Shown: in pieces, positions 14,199 to 20,172 of the stretch
Layout of the letters: every line of letters starts with the position of its first letter
Position numbering within the stretch: position 1 is the first letter of the stretch
Virus record (IMG/VR): IMGVR_UViG_3300011113_000230
Location: 1-27,035 of that record
Origin: a virus
Length of the DNA: 27,035 bases
Reading direction: 5' to 3' (one strand)
Translations under genes and position numbers: made by a program
Notes under the pieces: generated by a model
The model's input: only the letters and a program-made list of their open reading frames with translations
What the model was told of the DNA's origin: nothing
Database searches by the model: none

Positions 14199-14536
14199 GG
14201 ACGCCAACAGAGCATGAGGAACAGCGCGAGTACGTCCGGTGGTTCAGGCAGGCATACCCCGAGGTCAGGATCATGGCGATTCCCAATGGCGGCGCACGCT
14301 CCCCGGCCACGGCCGGCCGGCTCAAGGCCGAAGGGGTCAGCCCCGGCGTGCCTGACCTTTTCGTGCCGGCGTGGGGCCTGTGGGTCGAAATGAAGCGCGC
14401 CAAGGGCGGCAAAGTCAGTCCAGAGCAAAAAGAATGGCATAGTTACCTTGCAACTTGCGGATACCGTGTTATTGTTTGTCATGGGTGTCCTGATGCTATC
14501 AACCAAACCCAACAAACGAAGGAAACAACCAAATGA
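14165..14536 (+). CDS. VRR-NUC nuclease, 123 aa
   Basis: The protein matches stand-alone phage VRR-NUC nucleases of the PD-(D/E)XK fold. Key blocks are EHEEQREYVRWFR (17-28), PNGGARS (40-46), SPGVPDLFVP with Asp64, WVEMKR (Glu75, Lys77) and SPEQKEW with Gln88. These enzymes cut branched DNA such as flaps or Holliday-type junctions. The start ATG 14165 has GGAG eight bases upstream and overlaps the previous gene by 34 bases. It overlaps the next gene as ATGA. With the helicase it probably resolves replication and recombination intermediates before packaging. Confidence 0.88.
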   Translation: MRRLGAGRTVLRTPTEHEEQREYVRWFRQAYPEVRIMAIPNGGARSPATAGRLKAEGVSPGVPDLFVPAWGLWVEMKRAKGGKVSPEQKEWHSYLATCGYRVIVCHGCPDAINQTQQTKETTK

Positions 14537-14709
14537 ACGAAATGAAAAGCCGCCTTCTTGGCGCTGTGATGATTGCCCTTGTCCTCGGCTTTGCCGGCTC
14601 CATCCTGATTGGAGGTGATGACGAGCAAGGCCAAGAAGATATGTATTGTCAGATGGTGGCTGACGGCTTATGGCCTGCATACCGCAAGGGCGAGGTGCAT
14701 TGTGACTAA
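14533..14709 (+). CDS. Small membrane-anchored protein, 58 aa
   Basis: The 58 residues start MNEMKSRLLGAVMIALVLGF, with one hydrophobic segment (about residues 8-28). An acidic region (DDEQGQEDMYCQMVADG) and the ending WPAYRKGEVHCD follow. From memory, short phage proteins with YCxMVA and WPxYR in this order are common, but their function is unknown. The ATG overlaps the nuclease stop as ATGA and the next gene begins on an overlapping GTG. Confidence 0.75.
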   Translation: MNEMKSRLLGAVMIALVLGFAGSILIGGDDEQGQEDMYCQMVADGLWPAYRKGEVHCD

Positions 14710-14971
14710 GATATGCGCCATTGCCGGCTGCGAGTTCCCCGTTGGCGAATGCCAAGAACTGTGCTGGCATCCGGAAGAACGCCGGATGGATATTATCGGC
14801 CAGAACGGCAACACCGGCGAACATTACCAAAAGGCCGGCAGCGTGCGTGTCACGGTCATGCAGGACGGCAAGGTCGATATGGAGTACATCGCAAGCTGGT
14901 CCGGTGACAGGCGCGACGTGCTGGAGCGTGCCACGAAGTTGATTCAGATGCTCATGAAGGAGGACAAATAA
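14702..14971 (+). CDS. Hypothetical protein with GTG start, 89 aa
   Basis: The best start is GTG 14702, with GAGG seven bases upstream and an eight-base overlap with the preceding gene. The 89 residues begin (M)TKICAIAGCEFPVGECQEL with three cysteines that might bind metal. A beta-rich middle (SVRVTVMQDGKVDMEY) and a C-terminal helix (DVLERATKLIQMLMKED) follow. The TAA overlaps the next ATG as TAATG. No family recognised. Confidence 0.7.
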   Translation: MTKICAIAGCEFPVGECQELCWHPEERRMDIIGQNGNTGEHYQKAGSVRVTVMQDGKVDMEYIASWSGDRRDVLERATKLIQMLMKEDK

Positions 14972-15225
14972 TGGACCAAAACAGCGTTATCAACCTCGCC
15001 ATCCAGTCAGGCGTTATCGACTCGGCCGACATTAACAGCGTGCATATCCCACAAGGATACATAGACGACTTGGCGGAGTTTGCGTATTTGGTGCAGCAAT
15101 CCGAACGCACAAAAATAATCATCGAGTTGGAATTGTATTTTGACAAATTGGTCGAGATCGGAAACGAATACGGCCCTGACGTTGTGCGGGCTGCCATCAA
15201 CATGCTGGAGGATTTGCGGGAATGA
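14971..15225 (+). CDS. Hypothetical protein, 84 aa
   Basis: The 84-residue acidic, helical product (MDQNSVINLAIQSGVIDSAD at the start) has no membrane segment or known motif. AGGAGG lies before its ATG, which overlaps the previous TAA. Its TGA overlaps the next ATG. The next gene also begins with a short helix mentioning similar wording (IIPFALASGF versus VINLAIQSGV), so the two may be distant duplicates, but the similarity is slight. Confidence 0.7.
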   Translation: MDQNSVINLAIQSGVIDSADINSVHIPQGYIDDLAEFAYLVQQSERTKIIIELELYFDKLVEIGNEYGPDVVRAAINMLEDLRE

Positions 15226-15479
15226 ACAGAAAAGACATTATCCCGTTTGCGCTTGCCAGTGGCTTTGAGCGAGTGGAGAAAGAGTACCAGTTCATGCCAG
15301 ACACTTACGAAGTGTCGGCAAGTGATCTTGAACTATTCGTCGAAAAACTTACTTGCAAGCCGCTGACGGAACCAGAGTTGAACGCCATCGAACCTACATG
15401 GCCGAATGAATGGGATTACGATGATGTGCTGGAGTTTGTCAGAACCATCGAACGGGCACATGGAATAGGTGAAGCATGA
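15222..15479 (+). CDS. Hypothetical protein, 85 aa
   Basis: The 85-residue acidic product starts MNRKDIIPFALASGFERVEK and carries several aromatic and acidic residues (PTWPNEWDYDDVLEFVRTIE). Both ends overlap neighbours as ATGA, supporting real translation. No membrane segment and no recognised motif. It belongs to the tail of small accessory genes ending the rightward operon. Confidence 0.7.
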   Translation: MNRKDIIPFALASGFERVEKEYQFMPDTYEVSASDLELFVEKLTCKPLTEPELNAIEPTWPNEWDYDDVLEFVRTIERAHGIGEA

Positions 15480-15640
15480 ACGATTTAATCAACAAAGCCT
15501 GGCGCGTCATCAATAGCTGCCAGACGCACCGGCAGGCACGTGCAGCCATGCGCTATCTAGAGCTGATGGCAGACCATCATCCGGAGATAGACGTAAGCCA
15601 GCTCCGTAAAGAACTGGCCACGTTGTTTGACCTTACTTGA
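15476..15640 (+). CDS. Hypothetical protein, last gene of the rightward operon, 54 aa
   Basis: The 54 residues are helical and basic (MNDLINKAWRVINSCQTHRQ, then ARAAMRYLELMADHH). The ATG overlaps the preceding TGA. The gene ends at TGA 15638-15640, eight bases into the convergent leftward gene, so the two operons collide tail to tail. No family recognised. Confidence 0.65.
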   Translation: MNDLINKAWRVINSCQTHRQARAAMRYLELMADHHPEIDVSQLRKELATLFDLT

Positions 15641-15863
15641 GCAGTTCCTTAATGGAGGCATTGCCCAGCACCATGGCTGTGGCAATGACCCCCACGATCC
15701 AGAAGACCTTCTGGAGCACTGATCGACCAACCGAGGCGTAAACTTCGGTGGTCATCTTCTGGACTGCAAGCTCAGCGGCCTTTTGGGCGATGTGCTCTAT
15801 CTGTTCATCTGTCAGGACTGGTGCTCTGCGACGGTCTGGGCCCTCGTAGATTTGCTCGTCCAT
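15633..15863 (-). CDS. Small membrane protein with cytoplasmic helix, 76 aa
   Basis: The 76-residue protein starts MDEQIYEGPDRRRAPVLTDE, has an amphipathic helix (EQIEHIAQKAAELAVQKM), and ends in one membrane segment (about residues 52-69, VFWIVGVIATAMVLGNAS). Similar phage proteins with a DRRR motif and C-terminal membrane helix are common, from memory, and sit near lysis genes; a second holin or antiholin is possible. Its start overlaps the preceding TAA as TAATG. It is the last gene of the leftward late unit. Confidence 0.75.
   Translation of the reverse strand: MDEQIYEGPDRRRAPVLTDEQIEHIAQKAAELAVQKMTTEVYASVGRSVLQKVFWIVGVIATAMVLGNASIKELLK
15659..15687. terminator. Inverted repeat at the convergent junction, possible terminator
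   Basis: CATTGCC (15659-15665) pairs with GGCAATG (15681-15687), and inside it CAGC pairs with GCTG, giving an 11-bp stem with a single bulge and an ACCATG loop. It lies 19 bases past the stop of the rightward operon, within the end of the leftward gene. There is no T run, so termination is plausible but unproven. Confidence 0.35.
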
Positions 15864-16030
15864 TAGACACCTTCGATTACCGCTATTGCTGCGATAATGG
15901 CAGCCTCATCAGCATCCTCTGGCAACTCAAGAATCCAAGGGCCGACATGCGTCCCTTGGTCATTCTCAACTGCTGCCACGACGAACAGCGTACCATCCAG
16001 GCGTTTTTCGACGGTTTGTATCAAGATCAT
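15863..16030 (-). CDS. Hypothetical protein, 55 aa
   Basis: The 55 residues start MILIQTVEKRLDGTLFVVAA and end EAAIIAAIAVIEGV. They form a small alpha/beta-looking acidic protein without a membrane span long enough to be convincing. The ATG overlaps the TGA of the larger structural gene (16027-16030) and its own TAA overlaps the next ATG, so it is firmly embedded in the operon. No family recognised. Confidence 0.65.
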   Translation of the reverse strand: MILIQTVEKRLDGTLFVVAAVENDQGTHVGPWILELPEDADEAAIIAAIAVIEGV

Positions 16031-17205
16031 GGCGCTACATACCCCTGAGCGTTGACATACACAGCACCAGTCGTTGAGGCTGTCAGCGTTACCACTTCCA
16101 AAAGTGTGTTAGCTGTGCCCTTGAGAGGATTTGAAAAAATAATATCGCTTGTAGGAAGACCACCCGTAGGGATTTTGGTACGCCAGATAACAGTACCAGC
16201 AGCTCCGTCCCGGACTGCCAGTTCAGTCGCAGTACCAAGGGCTTCCGCCATGACTTGCAGCGAGGTGATGTAGTTCCTCTGGCCAGCGCCGCCAGCCGCT
16301 TTGATTGTCACGGCAGTGGTGGAGTTAAGGATGCCACCAGCCGCAGCAGCGTAGACCCAATCGTTTTCAGGGATCGAGTAGGGCTTGCTGACAGTAGCAC
16401 CACCAGCCGTCACCCTGGCACGCCAGAATGGGTTGGTGGGGTCCATTATCATGTGACCATTGTTGCCAGTGTCTGCGATACCGAAGGCGTAAATCTGCAT
16501 CTGAGCAGCCGCCGCAGGTGCAGTGCTGTTAATGGCAATAGCCTGGAAAGGCAATGTGGCAACGAACAACACAGGAATTTGGATAGTGGCAACCGGAGTA
16601 ATAGTGTTGTTGACGTAGAAGTCTAGGCGATCAGCACGACGAGCGATAGCACTGTAGAACGGCGTGTTGTTTACCAGTGTGACACCAGTGGAGACGTTGC
16701 TTGTGCGCGTTCCGTTCTGATACACAACCGCAGTCAAGACGCCAGCAGCAGACAGTTCAAAACCACAACCGTTGACGATAGGCGCGGAGGTTGTAGGCGT
16801 AGCCTGTACAGAACCCCAACCCCAGAACCGCAGGGTATTAGCCTGAACGACGTTGGGAATGGCTTGTGTCAAGCCAAAGGCTAGGAAGTTGACACCATTA
16901 GGAGTAAAGGTGGGTTGTGTGTACAAACCACCATAGGCGTTCGCCGTGGTGCTGGAACTGATGGTCAGCACGCCATTGGAGACAGCAGCCGTACCGGTTG
17001 CCGTTTTGGTCGTCCAGCGGTTGGTCGTGTCCAAGCTGTCAAACGGCTCAGTGAACCACGCATTGGGTTCTTGGGTTACTCGCAGGTAACCGTATTGGGT
17101 AACCCCGGCTTCGACGCCATTAGACCCGAGGACAGACCCAAGGTCTTCGCTTGTCATTGGGCGAATAGTGCCGTCCAATGAGTCTTTAATATGATTCAGT
17201 GCCAT
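16027..17205 (-). CDS. Second LamG/ConA-like structural protein, 392 aa
   Basis: The 392 residues begin MALNHIKDSLDGTIRPMTSE. After a short N-terminal part (GYLRVTQEP), a beta-sandwich-like block starts at FTEPFDSLDTTNRWTTKTAT and runs to about residue 250. A C-terminal domain (FWRARVTAGGATVSKPYSIP to QGYVAP) follows. The overall layout resembles the protein at 64-1215: short N-terminus, a block opening FDxxxxTxxW, and a separate C-terminal domain. The C-terminal domains do not look alike. It probably decorates the virion or binds a surface. It lies between lysine-rich small genes and the end of the leftward unit. Confidence 0.8.
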   Translation of the reverse strand: MALNHIKDSLDGTIRPMTSEDLGSVLGSNGVEAGVTQYGYLRVTQEPNAWFTEPFDSLDTTNRWTTKTATGTAAVSNGVLTISSSTTANAYGGLYTQPTFTPNGVNFLAFGLTQAIPNVVQANTLRFWGWGSVQATPTTSAPIVNGCGFELSAAGVLTAVVYQNGTRTSNVSTGVTLVNNTPFYSAIARRADRLDFYVNNTITPVATIQIPVLFVATLPFQAIAINSTAPAAAAQMQIYAFGIADTGNNGHMIMDPTNPFWRARVTAGGATVSKPYSIPENDWVYAAAAGGILNSTTAVTIKAAGGAGQRNYITSLQVMAEALGTATELAVRDGAAGTVIWRTKIPTGGLPTSDIIFSNPLKGTANTLLEVVTLTASTTGAVYVNAQGYVAP

Positions 17206-17208
17206 GGC

Positions 17209-17391
17209 TTACATCCCCTTCTTTTTGGACTTGCCAGCTTTCTGATAGGCGGCAGCAGATGCCTGGGCTACAGCAGCCTTCTTGCTCTTGGGCTTGCTGG
17301 TGCCGATCTTGCCGGTTTCTTTGTACTTGGTGACCATTTCCCCAATGTTCTTGGAGATGGTCTTCTGGCTTTTGCCTTTCTTGAGGGGCAT
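17209..17391 (-). CDS. Lysine-rich small protein (DUF6496-like), 60 aa
   Basis: About a quarter of the 60 residues are lysine. The protein reads MPLKKGKSQKTISKNIGEMV and ends KAGKSKKKGM. It resembles the DUF6496 type of small phage protein, function unknown. AGGAGTGAC precedes the ATG. Its C-terminal coding sequence is similar in DNA to that of the lysine-rich gene at 18227-18394. It may bind DNA or RNA; this is inference from charge. Confidence 0.8.
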   Translation of the reverse strand: MPLKKGKSQKTISKNIGEMVTKYKETGKIGTSKPKSKKAAVAQASAAAYQKAGKSKKKGM

Positions 17392-17459
17392 GTTGTCACT
17401 CCTGATTGAGTGCCCACTTTCCGGGATGGACGAGGGCTATGAGACAAGTTCAGTTTAGA

Positions 17460-17606
17460 TCATTTCTTCTTCGCAGTCTTGGCCGACTGTTTGAACGCCT
17501 TGTCAGTAGGGGCACCCTTGGTACCAGGCTTACGCATCTTCTCGCCTGAGCCAGCCTTGATACGGGCACGCTTGGCGGCAATGTTGGCATAAAGTCCTTT
17601 AGCCAT
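17460..17606 (-). CDS. Lysine/arginine-rich small protein, 48 aa
   Basis: The 48 residues start MAKGLYANIAAKRARIKAGS and end QSAKTAKKK. From memory, nearly identical small basic proteins (MAKGLYANIxAKRxRIKAGS) occur widely in phages without known function. It lies two bases after the endolysin stop and is followed by a 68-base gap. It is too short for simple gene calling but matches that recalled pattern well. Confidence 0.8.
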   Translation of the reverse strand: MAKGLYANIAAKRARIKAGSGEKMRKPGTKGAPTDKAFKQSAKTAKKK

Positions 17607-17608
17607 GG

Positions 17609-18055
17609 TCAGCTCCTCATCAACAGTTTGGCTTCATCTTCCCGGCGAGCAGTCAGGCCCGCCAGCACCTTGCCGCCAGCCTTGTTCCAGCGCCGAATCT
17701 CTTGCGAGGCTTCCAGCCAGTTGCCAGCATCAACCCGCTTCTTGAGGGTGCTGGACTGGTAGTTGCCGATGCCCAGGTTGTAGATGAAGTCAGCGATAGC
17801 CGCCAGCTTGTAGTCAGCACCTTGGAGGATCGGGGAGGCTTTGAGGGCCGCATCGATGGCCGTCTGGGCATCCTTTACTAGCCTCTCGTCAGCCTTCTCC
17901 TGCGTCCAGACGGTGCCCTCACGGACGTAGCGTCCGGTAGTACCCCAGCCTATGGTCCACACCCCAGCGGGGCATTTGTAGGCAATGAGGGTGCCATCGG
18001 CCTGTCGCTTGTGGCAGCCCTCATACTTCTTGATGAGTTCAAGTAGGTGCTTCAT
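17609..18055 (-). CDS. Endolysin, GH24 lysozyme
   Basis: This 148-residue enzyme should cut peptidoglycan between MurNAc and GlcNAc to release progeny. The GH24 layout is clear: catalytic Glu12 in KKYEGC, then YKCPAGVWTIGWGTT. Cys28 stands where many members have Asp, a known variation, and Thr34 completes the triad. The C-terminal LNxGIGNYQSST-type region (IYNLGIGNYQSSTLKKR) is typical. No signal peptide or SAR segment is present, so it depends on a holin. Its ATG overlaps the TGA of the holin gene (18052-18055). Confidence 0.93.
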   Translation of the reverse strand: MKHLLELIKKYEGCHKRQADGTLIAYKCPAGVWTIGWGTTGRYVREGTVWTQEKADERLVKDAQTAIDAALKASPILQGADYKLAAIADFIYNLGIGNYQSSTLKKRVDAGNWLEASQEIRRWNKAGGKVLAGLTARREDEAKLLMRS

Positions 18056-18225
18056 GGCTTTTTGTCCGATGTGAAGACGCCAACCAGACCCGAGACAGTG
18101 ATGCCAATGGTGATGATAGTCTCGGCCTGCAAGGGCAGGATAGGTACACCAGCCGCCGTCAACAGCATGATAATGCCACGCCAGGTTGAAGGCTCTTTCA
18201 GACGCTCAACTGTCTCTGGACTCAT
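18052..18225 (-). CDS. Holin, two membrane segments, 57 aa
   Basis: I chose ATG 18225, preceded by GGGAAG, over upstream in-frame starts. The product (MSPETVERLKEPSTWRGI at the start) has two hydrophobic segments at about residues 15-30 and 35-52 and ends TSDKKP. Size, topology and the ATGA overlap with the endolysin gene fit a class II holin that forms the membrane lesion at lysis. No spanin genes were found next to it. Confidence 0.8.
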   Translation of the reverse strand: MSPETVERLKEPSTWRGIIMLLTAAGVPILPLQAETIITIGITVSGLVGVFTSDKKP

Positions 18226-18226
18226 G

Positions 18227-18394
18227 TCACTTCCCCTTCTTCTTGGACTTCTTGGCATAGGCTTTCATCGCAGCCATTTCCACTTTGTCTTCCATCTTCT
18301 CTTTCTTCATTTCAGCTTTGGTCTTGGGCTTCTTTGAAGGCATCGCAATGGCGATCATGATGGCTGGCATTTTGCCTTTCTTACCGTTCTTCAT
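18227..18394 (-). CDS. Lysine-rich small protein before the holin, 55 aa
   Basis: The likely start is ATG 18394 with AAGGA eight bases upstream. The 55 residues read MKNGKKGKMPAIMIAIAMPS followed by Lys/Glu/Met-rich sequence ending AYAKKSKKKGK. There is a short hydrophobic patch (MPAIMIAIAM) too short for a membrane span. The end resembles that of the 17209-17391 product. The TGA lies one base before the holin ATG. Function unknown. Confidence 0.75.
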   Translation of the reverse strand: MKNGKKGKMPAIMIAIAMPSKKPKTKAEMKKEKMEDKVEMAAMKAYAKKSKKKGK

Positions 18395-18422
18395 GGTGTA
18401 GTTCCTTGGTTGTGTCTGCCTG

Positions 18423-20138
18423 TTATGTGTTGTATACAGGAATGTATCCAAGTGGTGTTCCGTTTGCGTCGGTGACAACAAACTTATTCACAATAGACCC
18501 TGAGGTTGTGGTCCCTGTCGCATTATTAACCGACAGGTTGTTCGTTTGTGACCCGACTAAGTTAAGGGCCGCGCCAGCGTCTTTTCCAAAAAAGTTAACG
18601 GCAGGGGACTGAACCACGTTAAACATGGAGGTTATGGTTGACGTGTCAAAAGCAAAGACCCCATAGGAAGTCTGAGACAGCATGGAATTCGACTCACAGA
18701 CCACTGATGCGTTGCCTGTTGTAATCACGCCAAAAGACCCGCCAATCAGTTGACATCCGGCTACAAAATTACTAACGCTTCCGTCTTGGAATTGAATACA
18801 CGCGCTTGTGGTTCCGCTTATATCGCATCCACGGATCGCCACTTGATCCGCATCAACCAAGATACCTTGAGCAGAGGCTGTTCTTATCCGAACGTTATTG
18901 AGCGTAACCCGTACAGCTTTTGGAGTCCCCGTTTGCCTCAAATTAATAGCCGGACCAGTGCCTTTACCAGCCGTCACAGCAACAACGCTTACATCTGAGA
19001 CCACCGTATCGTACAGCTCCCCCGTGCTGGTGCTCAACGGGCATCCTATTTGGATGCCACCCGTAACAGTAGAGTTCCAGTCGAATACAGATACACCGCT
19101 GATAAAGTTGCCGTACTTGTCTGCGTTTACAGCGTTTGTAATAGCGGCTCCTGCATTGCATGACCGAGCAATACAGCCGACTATACCGCTTATGTTTGAG
19201 CTTTCAATGACGAAGCCTGTATCGGTACAGTTCGTCGCCAAGCAGCCGATTATCAAATTGCTTTCGCCAGATGCAAAAAACCCGTCTGCTGCGTTTGCGC
19301 CAGAATCGCCGCAATTAACCGCTGTGCAGTTTTCGATTTTGCATCGAATGGACGACCCGCCTACCACAAGGCCGACAGCAGGAATAGACGAGTATCCCCT
19401 AGCGTTTTCAACGTACACATTGGATGCTGTGCAATCGTCGCAGTCCGTAAAACCAAGGCACATGAAGCGAACATTCTGTCCGGCAGACCTGTTCGCCTTG
19501 TTTGCATCGAAACGAATGTTCTTAACGGTGACGTTTGTTTTCGATGCGGCCAGCATCATGTATTCAAAATTGACTGCCGCCTTTGCTCTGATTGTCGCGC
19601 CTTGCCCATCTATAGTCAGATTGTTTTTCAAATTGAGTGTATTAATAATGATGTACGTACCGGCTGGAAAAAACGTAGTCCCGTATGCCGGAGTCGCGTC
19701 TATGGCCGCTTGTATGGCCAACGTATCATCAGTCACCCCATCACCCACTGCACCAAAATCCTTGACGCTCACCGTCTCGCGGAGCTTGGTCTGGACAGAG
19801 CGAGTGACAGCACCTGAACCGGCAGGCGTATAATTTACATCGGCAGCATTTACACCAGCAGGAATGTTATCGATGGTCCAGATGGTCGTTCCTGTGCTGT
19901 CTTTAAGGATAAACTTATAGTTTTTAGTCGAGTCAAGCCAGATCAGTTTGAACGTAGTCGGCTCGCCCCGGCTGTCCAGCACCACGCTGGTCCCTGCCAC
20001 GGTCCCGGAATTGTCCGAGAACATGTTAGTCGGGGTGCTGGTGCCTGCCAGATAAGCGTACAGCGTCCCGCTGACCAGCGGGTTGCCAAGGTTGTCAAAG
20101 AACTGCTGGGGGATCTTGGTAAGCGGGGCGTAGGCCAT
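18423..20138 (-). CDS. Tailspike protein with head-binding N-terminus and beta-helix
   Basis: The 571 residues begin with a typical podovirus spike anchor (MAYAPLTKIPQQFFDNLGNP, then SGTLYAYLAGTSTPTNMFSD). After a linker comes a pectate-lyase-3 type start, VSVKDFGAVGDGVTDDTLAI (residues 124-143), and a long parallel beta-helix with repeated N/V/T-rich rungs. A short C-terminal beta region (IVNKFVVTDANGTPLGYIPV) probably trimerises. It should bind and possibly degrade a surface polysaccharide and so sets host range. GGAG precedes the ATG. It follows the ejection-type genes, in the place of P22 gene 9. Confidence 0.9.
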   Translation of the reverse strand: MAYAPLTKIPQQFFDNLGNPLVSGTLYAYLAGTSTPTNMFSDNSGTVAGTSVVLDSRGEPTTFKLIWLDSTKNYKFILKDSTGTTIWTIDNIPAGVNAADVNYTPAGSGAVTRSVQTKLRETVSVKDFGAVGDGVTDDTLAIQAAIDATPAYGTTFFPAGTYIIINTLNLKNNLTIDGQGATIRAKAAVNFEYMMLAASKTNVTVKNIRFDANKANRSAGQNVRFMCLGFTDCDDCTASNVYVENARGYSSIPAVGLVVGGSSIRCKIENCTAVNCGDSGANAADGFFASGESNLIIGCLATNCTDTGFVIESSNISGIVGCIARSCNAGAAITNAVNADKYGNFISGVSVFDWNSTVTGGIQIGCPLSTSTGELYDTVVSDVSVVAVTAGKGTGPAINLRQTGTPKAVRVTLNNVRIRTASAQGILVDADQVAIRGCDISGTTSACIQFQDGSVSNFVAGCQLIGGSFGVITTGNASVVCESNSMLSQTSYGVFAFDTSTITSMFNVVQSPAVNFFGKDAGAALNLVGSQTNNLSVNNATGTTTSGSIVNKFVVTDANGTPLGYIPVYNT

Positions 20139-20172
20139 GGGTCACTCCGGAATCTGTTGTCTCAAGTATAGG

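Noticed and set aside
18898-19833. 311-codon plus-strand frame opposite the tailspike
   Set aside because: Antisense to a clear tailspike; its composition follows the complement of the beta-helix codons and it has no ribosome site or promoter that I can see.
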